This document shows, piece by piece, positions 22,458-33,910 of a stretch of DNA of 64,000 bases. Origin of the DNA: Mesostigma viride (taxonomy: Eukaryota > Streptophyta > Mesostigmatophyceae > Mesostigmatales > Mesostigmataceae). A program made the position numbers and the translations under genes. Location: NCBI GenBank assembly GCA_009746045.1, contig RPFO01000034.1, positions 3,041,181 to 3,105,180 of the forward strand. Direction: 5' to 3'. The notes below the pieces were generated by a model. That model had not been told where the DNA came from, made no database searches, and saw only the letters and a list, made by a program, of their open reading frames with translations. Positions within the stretch are counted from its first letter, which is position 1. Each line of letters begins with the position of its first letter.

Positions 22458-22481
22458 CGTATTACACGCCTCGTTAAAAAG

Positions 22482-23198
22482 ATGCCAAATTCTGAAGAAT
22501 TCCGGATTCCCACCGATGAGGAAATAGCCGCTCCGCCGGCTGGTCCTCCATCAAGACCGACTGCGCCGTCGTGGCAGCAATTGCTCGACGAAGTCACGAT
22601 CTCGCTCGACGAACTTCATCGTCGGCAGCGCGCAGTTCTTCCATTGCTCGGGGATAACCCCGAGGACCCCGATTTGCCGCAGCTGGTGCCGGCTATCCGC
22701 ACGCCGTTGGACACCATTCGCAACATTTTGTCGCAATTTACGGTCCAGGTGCGGGGAGGTTTGCGGTCGGTGAACGAGGTCACCACCGCCATCGAGGAGC
22801 TGGACAACGCCATCTCTTCGCTCACCGGTTACCAGAGAAACTTACAAAACTGGGCATCGCTACGCACGGGGGGCGCGCCGGCGGTGTCGACAAATTTATT
22901 TCAAGATCTCGCGTTGCTGTCGCTGCTCACACGCGGCGTACGCAGTCGCGAACGCCAGGTTCTTATTAACCTGGTGGCTTTTCTCGCATCTCTGCGAGAG
23001 TGGATTCCCGCAGGGTGGGAATTGTTATCCATTTTTACTCATCCTCTGCGCCTCGTCGCGCGTCGGGCGCGCGCAACCTTCGCGACGGGAAGCACACCGG
23101 TTTTAATACATACCGGTGCAGGTCCGGCACACACGCCGGATATGGAGGATCCTGAGTATACCTACGAGTACTGTGATTTCCGGGGCCTTGACTACTAG
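22482..23198 (+). CDS. B+ ORF0: extra ORF between LTR and gag (238 aa)
   Basis: Families A and C have no ORF here: their gag starts 40-50 nt after the LTR. Start chosen at ATG 22482 (MPNSEEFRIP), because the longer open frame begins inside the LTR without an ATG. The protein has an acidic/Pro-rich N-terminus and helices that could form coiled coil (QQLLDEVTISLDELHRRQRA, then VNEVTTAIEELDNAISSLTG). A hydrophobic helical region (FQDLALLSLL, RQVLINLVAFLASLREWIP) and a Tyr/Asp-rich end (YTYEYCDFRGLDY) follow. The B- copy is ~85-90% identical by eye with the frame mostly kept, which suggests a real protein. I do not recognise a family. It ends in TAG, ~170 nt before gag. It could be a divergent capsid partner or an accessory factor. 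Confidence 0.65.
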   Translation: MPNSEEFRIPTDEEIAAPPAGPPSRPTAPSWQQLLDEVTISLDELHRRQRAVLPLLGDNPEDPDLPQLVPAIRTPLDTIRNILSQFTVQVRGGLRSVNEVTTAIEELDNAISSLTGYQRNLQNWASLRTGGAPAVSTNLFQDLALLSLLTRGVRSRERQVLINLVAFLASLREWIPAGWELLSIFTHPLRLVARRARATFATGSTPVLIHTGAGPAHTPDMEDPEYTYEYCDFRGLDY

Positions 23199-23368
23199 GT
23201 CGGCCAATTTTCTTTTCCAGTACTGTACTCGTCGACATTTTTGTCGATTTTTCAACGGCAATTCGCGGGGGCGGCGGCGACACCGGCGCAGGCGGCAGTT
23301 GCGACAATTTTGTACATACTTTGTTCTGCTGCTGTGCTGAGGTGTTTTTGAATAGCTTGTAGTGCAGA

Positions 23369-24486
23369 ATGGCAGACGGGCGCCGTAGCAAAGGTGCCCC
23401 AGCCAGTGGGAATAATGGTGGTGCTGGTAGTGGGACCGCTCACGTAGATGACGTGGGGGTTACCGGAGAGATTACCAACATTCATCACAATAATAATAAT
23501 GCACAGGTTGTTCATGGTTTTGACCTTACCACTCAGGGATTATTAATTGTAAATCAGCTGCAACCTGTGACATCTGACTCTAAGCCTAAGCAGGCTGAAG
23601 AGTTTGTAGAAGGGCTGGAAGGGTTTCCTAGTTTGTACGGGGGTACCAACTACTATCAGATCTGGATAGGCAGCAGCACGTTTGGCAAGTGCACTGATCA
23701 GATCAAGGACCTAACCAGGGAATGTAAGAAGGCCAACAAGGCCTGGGCAGTGTATGTAGCTGAGCTGAAGGAGTTGCTTGAAGACCAGCGAAAGAAGGTC
23801 GGCATCCATTGGCAAGACAAGTATCAAGGGTGGGAGGTCAAGGGGGATCTCATCCAGAATTTCCTTAGCTATTGCAAAATGGTTGAGGAAGGCAGGGCCC
23901 ACGGTTTCAACGTGGCAGATAACATAGCCCTGACCAACTGGTTGAAGGTCTCTGGGCTGGATAAGGCTACACGTGGCTCTTTAAAGGTCATGTGTGCCCC
24001 ACACTCAACCCTCAAGGCCTACAAGGTCATAATCAAACAAGCACTCGAGGCAGAGGAGCTGTTTGAGGGTGGAGTGCCAGCAGTGAAGGCTACCCAGGCA
24101 GGTGGGCGTACCCAGGGGGGCTCCAAACGTCTGAGGCTGACAGAAGCCAAGGAGGGCGTAGGGGCAACCACAACAAGCGCAAGGCCAATCATTCACCCGA
24201 CCCTGACAGGAGGTCACACTCCAAGTCGGTGTTCAGGCGGGTGGGTGGTCAGCCCAAGCAGGGCAACGCGTCTGACAACGGGGGCAGTGGCCAGGGCAAG
24301 TCAAAGATACAATGCTACCTGTGCAAGGGGTGGGGGCACATCAAGAAGGAGTGTCCCAGCTTCAAGAAGTCCCAGGGCCAGGGCAGCAACAAGAATAACA
24401 ACAACAACAAGAAGAAGAACAACAACAAGTCCCAGGCAGGCCAGCCTTCAAAGGGCAGTCAGCAAGAAGACAACAAGGAGCAGTGA
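23369..24486 (+). pseudogene. B+ gag (frameshifted)
   Basis: Starts at ATG 23369 and parallels the intact B- gag (371 aa). A 1-bp deletion near 24127 (ccaaacg versus ccaagacg in B-) throws the frame, which then stays open to 24577 as nonsense. The native tail is still readable in another frame at 24229-24486. It holds the zinc knuckle CYLCKGWGHIKKEC, an Asn/Lys-rich run and the terminal TGA. A further 1-bp loss near 24525 separates this tail from pol. Confidence 0.85.
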
Positions 24487-24626
24487 CTGTCTGAGGCAAC
24501 CCCTACACACCTTAATTCACCCAGGGGGAGGCCAGGTGCTCCAATGCAGATTTTATATCTGGGCAACAAGAGGGTGATCTCCAGGTTCAGGGTGGCCCCA
24601 GGTCACCTGGAGAGGTACAGGTTCCT

Positions 24627-27600
24627 ATGAAGACGTCCTTGACAGCTGGTGCAGCTGTAAGAATGTCTGACCCCATGCATCCTCGTGCTGGGCACGAGGG
24701 TGGACCTCTCATTTTGAGAGAAACCAATGTACAACCACAGAGGGGTGTGAAGGCCTCTGGTGGTATGCATGTGGTCCCTGCTGGCGGTCCAGGTGTTGGG
24801 CATGAGCAGGGTGACTCAGGCTCTGAGTCAGAACAGGATGGAAGTCAGCATGGTGATGCTGGACAACCTGACAGCACAGTCCTGACTGTGCCAGGGACTG
24901 CTTCCTCTGTGTACCAGGAGTTGGGTGCCCGAATCCACAACATGTTTGGGCATGCCACTTCTCTGTCAAACAACTTTGCCTTCCGTATGGGCAGGGCACC
25001 CCTTCTCAAGGCGTGTCAGCAAGCTGCCTCACGGTGTAAGTGCCAGTTGTCCTCCAACAAGCCCAGGAAATCACATGCCAAAGCTCTACCTCAGAGCATT
25101 GGTGATCTGCAGTGTGATATCCAACACATCAGGGGCATGCAACTGTTGGTGTGCGTGGACAGGTACACGAAATACAAGGTGCTAGAGCATTTACCTTCTA
25201 TGAAGAACAGGTACTTGCTGGCTGCCCTGCAGAATGTAAGAGCCAAGTTTCCTACCACAAGGATCCAGGTGGACATGCAGTTTCAGCATCTCAAGGGTGA
25301 TCCTACCCTTCCTGAGTTGCTGGTTACACCTAGGGAGGCTCATGGGCAGCAGGGTGCTATCGAGAGGGCAATCCAGGAGGTCAAGAAATTGATCATCTCT
25401 GAAGACTGGGTACCCTTGTCTGCACCTGCACTTGTCAGGAGTGCATGGCTGAGGAACGTGGAGCAGCAGCTGAACAGCAGGGTTAACTTCTACTATGATG
25501 GAGTTGCTGTCAGCCCAATGGGTCTATATCATGGCCTGTGCCCACCACATGTGCTGGAGGGCTGGAAACATGCTGCACATGTCACCTTTGCCAAGCTGAG
25601 GGAGAAGGACCGGGGTTGGAAGATGCTGGAGCCACAAGTGGGTCAGAAGGTCCTAGCTTGGAAGGAACCTAGCCTTTATGGCAAACGTGGTAGCTGGAGT
25701 CCTGGGGTGGTTACCCAGGTTGATGAAGCTAGCCACGCATGCTTGGTCAGCATGGAGGACGAACCAAAGCATGTGCACCGGCTGAGTTGGTCATATGTCA
25801 AGCCTAACCTGATGAATGAGGGCAGTCAGGCACAAGGCTCACAGGATCTGCAGGATTTTCAGGTCCCAGGTGACATCACTGACGCAACGACCACATCTGT
25901 TGCAGGGGAATCTGTCAGCCCTGGCCAGGTTGCAGAGGTACTTGTTGAACAGGCTGCAAGGTCAACAGCTGGGGAGTCAACTGTCAAGCCCAAGGCACTA
26001 ACCAAGCCCAGGGGGACAAGTTTGGCTGGATTGATTGGGGCTCTACAAAGAGCCAAGAAGCAGCCCAAGGTAGCCAAGCTCAGGTGGCATGGCAATCTGG
26101 GGCTGGACACTGCCTTAGAGGTAGACACTAATTCTCAGGTTTCCATCATTGGGACCAGGGCTGCAGCAGGGTACAGCATGTCTGAACCCAGCTATCAGTT
26201 TGTGTCTGACTTCAGTGGCGGGGTACACGTGAAGGTACTGGGTGAGGTATTCATTCCTATCCTTGGACAGGACACTGCTTTTTGTGTCTTGGAGGGCTAT
26301 CAAGGACCTGCTCTTCTGGGGCAGAATTTCCTATGCCAGGATGGGTAGTGATCACGTCCTCTCTCCTGACTAAGGAAGGGGCTGGTCAGGTCCCACTGAT
26401 TAATTTCAGGACCACTCACCTATCACGTGCAGTAACCAGGTCGGTTAAGCGTGTGCAAGTGTGCCAGGGGCAGGAGCCCTTGGTTGATGACCTCATACTG
26501 CCAGCTGCTAGTCATCCAAGCAGTTTGGGCATTGGTCCTCACTCACTTGCTGGACACAGCCCTATCAACTACCAAGGCCTGGTGAAGCTCATGTCCTCTC
26601 CCATTATGTGTCCCCAGGTCACACTGGGTCTGATTAAATCTGGGGAGGACTGGATCTCCAAGAAATGCGTGGAACCTGTCAATGACCTGCCTCCTGCACG
26701 ACGTCTACTCAAGCTCAAGTTTGTCATCAAGATGAAGGAGGTGGACGGGGTCAAGGTACCACATGTCAGGCCAGTGCTGAATGAGTTCAAGGGTACTGGT
26801 GAGTGCACTGCTGAGGAGTTGTATACCCCTGGCATGCTGCATGACACTTGGAGGCTGCTGCTGTGTGTATTTCTAGGCCTTCTCAACAAGGGCTTGGACT
26901 ATGGCTCAGTGGTGGTAGACTTCAAGAGGGCATTTCTGGAGGGGATGCAGATGTGGCACAGGAAAAGTGGGAGGGCAAGACGCCTTTCTATGTTAGGGTG
27001 CCTGCTGTATGGAAAAGGGACATCCACACGGAGTTCCTTAAAATCCTCAAGGGCCTGGAGGGCCTGAGGTCAAGTCCAATAATCTGGAGGGAGACTCTCA
27101 ACCGTTTCCTGAAGGAGCATTGCAACTTGAAGGTCTCTCCTGTAGACCCCTGTCTGTTTCTGGGGCAATGGGAAGGCCTGCCAGTGTATGCTTCGCTGCA
27201 CGGGGATGACCTACATCTGATAGCTCCCACGTCGTGGCTTAAGGAGCTGATCTCCATCATTAAGTCCAAGTTTCCTCTGGGTAGGGAGCAATGGCAGGTG
27301 GAGAATGAGCCTCTGCTGTTTGTGGGCATGGAGGCCACACTGGTGAAGAAGGGGGGAGTGGCGTATGCTGCTGGTGGGGGGCAATGATTATCAAGAGACC
27401 CTCATTAGCAAGCTTCCTCCAACCATCACACAGGCACTGTGTCCCATGGTGAGGGGCATGGTTGCTTGGGTGGCAGGCATTTCCAGGCCAGACCTTATGG
27501 TCATAGCCAGGTTGCCTGATGACATGCTGGTGGAGCTAGGGTCTGCCAAGGTGGCTGATCAGGTCAGGGCTTCATCTGGCATTCTGTTGTCTGCAGTGGA

Positions 27601-28108
27601 TTTATCACAACCCATTTGCATGGAGCTGTATGTGGATAGCTCAATGGACAGCAGGCAGGTCTCCAAGGTCAGGGGCAGGGCTGCAGGGCTCTTTGTGCTC
27701 AGACAGGAAGGCCTGGGGAGTTTGGTGAGCTGGTTTAGTCGCCTGCACAAACGGGTGGCTGTCAGCAGTGATGTGGCAGAATGCAGGGCTATTTGTGAAG
27801 GCATTCACACAAGCCTTTATCTGAAGGAGTTGCTTCATCAGATGACTTCTAACACTCCTTGGCCACTTCAGGTTACCACTCTTCTAAAAACAGACTCCAT
27901 GGGGATGGTGCAGTTTGTGCACAGGCAGATGGCCAGAAGTAGGGACTTGGATTATCTCCTTCTTAAGGAGTTGTCCTCCTTGGCCAATATTGAGCATATC
28001 CCTGGGGTTGACAATCCTGCTGATGCTTTGACCAAGCTAGTGCAGAAGGCAGCAGTGCAATACAAGGTTCTTCAGTCTCTGATGGACCCATCTCAGCAAG
28101 CTGTCTAA
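24627..28108 (+). pseudogene. B+ pol: integrase, protease, RT, RNase H (three frame breaks)
   Basis: Frame 1 (24627-26348) holds integrase: HHCC site HNMFGHATSLSNN...CKCQ (~residues 105-140), then Asp in LQCDIQ, Asp in QVDMQF and Glu in GAIERAI, 29 residues between the last two. The retropepsin follows (LEVDTNSQVSIIG ~500; ALLGQNFL). A 1-bp loss in a G run near 26342 creates a TAG that B- lacks. RT continues in 26282-27067 (VVVDFKRAF), is broken by another 1-bp loss near 26942, and resumes with LEGLRSSPIIW and LHGDD (27196-27210). A G-run shift near 27352 separates RNase H (27365-28108: YVDSS, VAECRA, KTDSM, NPADALTK), which ends in TAA. The product is dead as it stands. Confidence 0.9.
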
Positions 28109-28716
28109 GCTGGTGCATGGTTATAGGGCATTGGAGAGCAGATTGTGTGGTAGTGTCAGCATTGTGACTGGCATAATACCTGTATTTTAGTCTGTACTAA
28201 GGCTCATGGACCATGGTACACTCACTCTGATTTTAATCAGGATACAGCCAGGTTTTGGCTGGGGTTCATGCTGTTGACTACACAAGGTTGACAGGTCCAT
28301 TACAGACCATGTAGTCTATTTTAAAAAGAAATGTATATTTGTACATACTTCTCACAATGGTCTGGGAACCTTTATTCTGGGGTTTATAGGGCGGGGTTCG
28401 ATTCCCTGGTATTATGTTTCTACAAGCTGGCCTGTTCAGGTGTTTGCCTGTTCAGACTTCCCTAGTTCCCCAGGGCAGGATTTAATTGTTGCCTATGTGT
28501 TTCATTTTGTCATTTGTTTGCTGTGGCAGTTTACCATCTGGCAAGTAGACGGGCGCCGTAAGACGGGCGCCAATAGACCCCTGTTGAGAGAATGACAGGC
28601 AAACTATTGTAATACGCCTTACTTTGTCAAGTGGTATTTTAATTGTCATGGATTTATTGTACTTATATTGAATATGTACTGGGTTTTATGGGATTAGTAT
28701 CTGGGATTAATGTAAC
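28109..28716 (+). other. B+ 3' untranslated region, first part
   Basis: Nearly identical to the complement of 29675-30282 in B-. It contains a doubled gacgggcgcc motif (28550-28572) and no ORF of note. It ends at the B- insertion point (TSD gtaac, 28712-28716) and resumes at 36546. Confidence 0.8.
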
Positions 28717-29333
28717 AGTTGTGAGGGTACGAATGCCACGAATTCCGCCATGGTTCTTGCAGGAAGTTGCCTTTATTATTAACAAGGAAACACAGACGTA
28801 AGTCACGTCACTTCCAAGACTGCACGCAGCACAGGCGACAGGGTCGCAGTGCCAAGAGAACGTGCACGCAAGAACTAGCGTCCCGGTGTGACCAAGTCAC
28901 TCATATAGCTTGCTAGGGACGCGTCCAAGTATTCAGCTGCACTGTCACAGCTGAACTGTCAATCAATTGATTACACAGACTCTGGCACGCCTTTGGCGCG
29001 CAGATCTATCAATTGTCCATACGGCTAGTCCTGTGGACCTATCCGTACACTAGTCAGCATCAATTGTCTCATAGGTCCTGGCGCGCTACAGTGCGCCTAC
29101 CTATCAATTGACCATCAAGTCCTGTACAAGTCCTGTCAACGTCCTGCGGACTATCAAAGTGACACTTGTACATCCTGTGTCCGTACGCGCCCACAGTGGC
29201 GCGCCGGGTACTGTCGGCACAGCCTAGGAAACGTCATAACTTTTACGTTCCTTAACCAAATGAGGCGTTCAAGGTGCCGTTGGAAAGAGCGTAACAATCT
29301 CTATCCATCTAACGTAAATCCTTTACGTTAACT
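28717..29333 (-). repeat. B- 3' LTR
   Basis: 617 bp. In element orientation it begins AGTTAACG and ends ACAACT. A direct copy is at 35924-36540. Confidence 0.95.
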
Positions 29334-30282
29334 CCAATCCCTTCTTTTCTTTAGGGATCACATCCCCTGCCAGGGACCCTTGAAGTAGCTTGAAATGTCC
29401 TTCACTCCAGCTTGAAGCTTGAACAGATGTCTTTAATGGCCATTGCCATTCCCCCAGCCCTTTCTTTTAAGGAACTGGAAAAGAAACAGATCTGCCACAG
29501 GGAAAACCATTTCATGAGAAATGGAGAAAACCTATGGAAGTGGCATTACAGAGTACCACCAGATATTAGAAGCACACAAAATTAAATACATACAGGTTAA
29601 TTCTATGAGGTCTTCTCCAGGAATTAATCCCATCACCTCGGTAGAGCCTCCAGTACAATGACCTTCTGGCGGTGAGTTACATTAATCCCAGATACTAATC
29701 CCATAAAACCCAGTACATATTCAATATAAGTACAATAAATCCATGACAATTAAAATACCACTTGACAAAGTAAGGCGTATTACAATAGTTTGCCTGTCAT
29801 TCTCTCAACAGGGGTCTATTGGCGCCCGTCTTACGGCGCCCGTCTACTTGCCAGATGGTAAACTGCCACAGCAAACAAATGACAAAATGAAACACATAGG
29901 CAACAATTAAATCCTGCCCTGGGGAACTAGGGAAGTCTGAACAGGCAAACACCTGAACAGGCCAGCTTGTAGAAACATAATACCAGGGAATCGAACCCCG
30001 CCCTATAAACCCCAGAATAAAGGTTCCCAGACCATTGTGAGAAGTATGTACAAATATACATTTCTTTTAAAATAGAATACATGGTCTGTAATGGACCTGT
30101 CAACCTTGTGTAGTCAACAGCATGAACCCCAGCCAAAACCTGGCTGTATCCTGATTAAAATCAGAGTGAGTGTACCATGGTCCATGAGCCTTAGTACAGA
30201 CTAAAATACAGGTATTATGCCAGTCACAATGCTGACACTACCACACAATCTGCTCTCCAATGCCCTATAACCATGCACCAGC
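29334..30282 (-). other. B- 3' untranslated region
   Basis: About 950 nt between the pol stop and the 3' LTR, complementary to 28109-28716 and 36541-36892. A purine run (aaagaaaagaaggga) lies next to the LTR. No coding potential seen. Confidence 0.8.
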
Positions 30283-33200
30283 TTAGACAGCTTGCTGAGA
30301 TGGGTCCATCAGAGACTGAAGAACCTTGTATTGCACTGCTGCCTTCTGCACTAGCTTGGTCAAAGCATCAGCAGGATTGTCAACCCCAGGGATATGCTCA
30401 ATATTGGCCAAGGAGGACAACTCCTTAAGAAGGAGATAATCCAAGTCCCTACTTCTGGCCATCTGCCTGTGCACAAACTGCACCATCCCCATGGAGTCTG
30501 TTTTTAGAAGAGTGGTAACCTGAAGTGGCCAAGGAGTGTTAGAAGTCATCTGATGAAGCAACTCCTTCAGATAAAGGCTTGTGTGAATGCCTTCACAAAT
30601 AGCCCTGCATTCTGCCACATCACTGCTGACAGCCACCCGTTTGTGCAGGCGACTAAACCAGCTCACCAAACTCCCCAGGCCTTCCTGTCTGAGCACAAAG
30701 AGCCCTGCAGCCCTGCCCCTGACCTTGGAGACCTGCCTGCTGTCCATTGAGCTATCCACATACAGCTCCATGCAAATGGGTTGTGATAAATCCACTGCAG
30801 ACAACAGAATGCCAGATGAAGCCCTGACCTGATCAGCCACCTTGGCAGACCCTAGCTCCACCAGCATGTCATCAGGCAACCTGGCTATGACCATAAGGTC
30901 TGGCCTGGAAATGCCTGCCACCCAAGCAACCATGCCCCTCACCATGGGACACAGTGCCTGTGTGATGGTTGGAGGAAGCTTGCTAATGAGGGTCTCTTGA
31001 TAGTCATTGCCCCCCACCAGCAGCATACGCCACTCCCCCCCTTCTTCACCAGTGTGGCCTCCATGCCCACAAACAGCAGAGGCTCATTCTCCACCTGCCA
31101 TTGCTCCCTACCCAGAGGAAACTTGGACTTAATGATGGAGATCAGCTCCTTAAGCCACGACGTGGGAGCTATCAGATGTAGGTCATCCCCGTGCAGCGAA
31201 GCATACACTGGCAGGCCTTCCCATTGCCCCAGAAACAGACAGGGGTCTACAGGAGAGACCTTCAAGTTGCAATGCTCCTTCAGGAAACGGTTGAGAGTCT
31301 CCCTCCAGATTATTGGACTTGACCTCAGGCCCTCCAGGCCCTTGAGGATTTTAAGGAACTCCGTGTGGATGTCCCTTTTCCATACAGCAGGCACCCTAAC
31401 ATAGAAAGGCGTCTTGCCCTCCCACTTTTCCTGTGCCACATCTGCATCACCCTCCAGAAATGCCCTCTTGAAGTCTATCACCACTGAGCCATAGTCCAAG
31501 CCCTTGTTGAGAAGGCCTAGAAAGACACACAGCAGCAGCCTCCAAGTATCATGCAGCATGCCAGGGGTATACAACTCCTCAGCAGTGCACTCACCAGTAC
31601 CCTTGAACTCATTCAGCACTGGCCTGACATGTGGTACCTTGACCCCGTCCACCTCCTTCATCTTGATGACAAACTTGAGCTTGAGTAGACGTCGTGCAGG
31701 AGGCAGGTCATTGACAGGTTCCACGCATTTCTTGGAGATCCAGTCCTCCCCAGATTTAATCAGACCCAGTGTGACCTGGGGACACATAATGGGAGAGGAC
31801 ATGAGCTTCACCAGGCCTTGGTAGTTGATAGGGCTGTGTCCAGCAAGTGAGTGAGGACCAATGCCCAAACTGCTTGGATGACTAGCAGCTGGCAGTATGA
31901 GGTCATCAACCAAGGGCTCCTGCCCCTGGCACACTTGCACACGCTTAACCGTCCTGGTTACTGCACGTGATAGGTGAGTGGTCCTGAAATTAATCAGTGG
32001 GACCTGACCAGCCCCTTCCTTAGTCAGGAGAGAGGACGTGATCACTACCCCATCCTGGCATAGGAAATTCTGCCCCAGAAGAGCAGGTCCTTGATAGCCC
32101 TCCAAGACACAAAAAGCAGTGTCCTGTCCAAGGATAGGAATGAATACCTCACCCAGTACCTTCACGTGTACCCCGCCACTGAAGTCAGACACAAACTGAT
32201 AGCTGGGTTCAGACATGCTGTACCCTGCTGCAGCCCTGGTCCCAATAATGGAACCTGAGAATTAGTGTCTACCTCTAAGGCAGTGTCCAGCCCCAGATTG
32301 CCATGCCACCTGAGCTTGGCTACCTTGGGCTGCTTCTTGGCCCTTTGTAGAGCCCCAATCAATCCAGCCAAACTTGTCCCCCTGGGCTTGGTTAGTGCCT
32401 TGGGCTTGACAGTTGACTCCCCAGCTGTTGACCTTGCAGCCTGTTCAACAAGTACCTCTGCAACCTGGCCAGGGCTGACAGATTCCCCTGCAACAGATGT
32501 GGTCGTTGCGTCAGTGATGTCACCTGGGACCTGAAAATCCTGCAGATCCTGTGAGCCTTGTGCCTGACTGCCCTCATTCATCAGGTTAGGCTTGACATAT
32601 GACCAACTCAGCCGGTGTACATGCTTTGGTTCGTCCTCCATGCTGACCAAGCATGCGTGGCTAGCTTCATCAACCTGGGTAACCACCCCAGGACTCCAGC
32701 TACCACGTTTGCCATAAAGGCTAGGTTCCTTCCAAGCTAGGACCTTCTGACCCACTTGTGGCTCCAGCATCTTCCAACCCCGGTCCTTCTCCCTCAGCTT
32801 GGCAAAGGTGACATGTGCAGCATGTTTCCAGCCCTCCAGCACATGTGGTGGGCACAGGCCATGATATAGACCCATTGGGCTGACAGCAACTCCATCATAG
32901 TAGAAGTTAACCCTGCTGTTCAGCTGCTGCTCCACGTTCCTCAGCCATGCACTCCTGACAAGTGCAGGTGCAGACAAGGGTACCCAGTCTTCAGAGATGA
33001 TCAATTTCTTGACCTCCTGGATTGCCCTCTCGATAGCACCCTGCTGCCCATGAGCCTCCCTAGGTGTAACCAGCAACTCAGGAAGGGTAGGATCACCCTT
33101 GAGATGCTGAAACTGCATGTCCACCTGGATCCTTGTGGTAGGAAACTTGGCTCTTACATTCTGCAGGGCAGCCAGCAAGTACCTGTTCTTCATAGAAGGT

Positions 33201-33766
33201 AAATGCTCCAGCACCTTGTATTTCGTGTACCTGTCCACGCACACCAACAGTTGCATGCCCCTGATGTGTTGGATATCACACTGCAGATCACCAATGCTCT
33301 GAGGTAGAGCTTTGGCATGTGATTTCCTGGGCTTGTTGGAGGACAACTGGCACTTACACCGTGAGGCAGCTTGCTGACACGCCTTAAGAAGGGGTGCCCT
33401 GCCCATACGGAAGGCAAAGTTGTTTGACAGAGAAGTGGCATGCCCAAACATGTTGTGGATTCGGGCACCCAACTCCTGGTACACAGAGGAAGCAGTCCCT
33501 GGCACAGTCAGGACTGTGCTGTCAGGTTGTCCAGCATCACCATGCTGACTTCCATCCTGTTCTGACTCAGAGCCTGAGTCACCCTGCTCATGCCCAACAC
33601 CTGGACCGCCAGCAGGGACCACATGCATACCACCAGAGGCCTTCACACCCCTCTGTGGTTGTACATTGGTTTCTCTCAAAATGAGAGGTCCACCCTCGTG
33701 CCCAGCACGAGGATGCATAGGGTCAGACATACTTACAGCTGCATCAGCTGTCAAGGACGTCTTCAT
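30283..33766 (-). pseudogene. B- pol: integrase, protease, RT, RNase H (two frame breaks)
   Basis: The minus-strand frame 33766-32162 encodes integrase and the start of the retropepsin. It is thrown by a 1-bp loss near 32255 (ggttccat versus ggtttccat in B+). Frame 32216-30939 carries the rest of the protease and RT, with VVIDFKRAF, LEGLRSSPIIW and LHGDD (complement of 31187-31201). RNase H (31026-30283) follows after a G-run length change near 31040. The breaks at 26342 and 26942 in B+ are absent here, and the 32255 break is absent in B+. So the family's ancestral pol was one long frame. The upstream frame is continuous with gag through the TGA at 33908-33910. Confidence 0.9.
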
Positions 33767-33904
33767 AGGAACCTGTACCTCTCCAGGTGACCTGGGGCCA
33801 CACTGAACCTGGAGATCACCCTCTTGTTGCCCAGATATAAAATCTGCATTGGAGCACCTGGCCTCCCCCTTGGGTGAATTAAGGTGTGTAGGGGTTGCCT
33901 CAGA

Positions 33905-33910
33905 CAGTCA
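33905..33910 (-). promoter_or_regulatory. B- gag-pol junction: in-frame UGA CUG
   Basis: Gag's TGA is followed by CTG TCT GAG GCA and 47 open codons in the same frame up to the ATG of pol. No second stop intervenes, so readthrough would give Gag-Pol. The equivalent region in B+ has lost one base. Confidence 0.6.

Noticed and set aside
22368-22481. N-terminal extension of ORF0 into the LTR (MTYVCVS...)
   Set aside because: The putative start is GTG inside the LTR; the first ATG after the LTR (22482) is a better start.
23369-24577. B+ gag as a 402-aa intact protein
   Set aside because: Comparison with B- gag shows a 1-bp deletion near 24127; the last ~150 residues are out-of-frame and lack the zinc knuckle.
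28370-28430. tRNA gene (ggggttcgattccc resembles a T-arm)
   Set aside because: The T-arm-like hairpin has no matching acceptor stem, D-arm or anticodon arm. It lies in the 3' UTR of both B copies.
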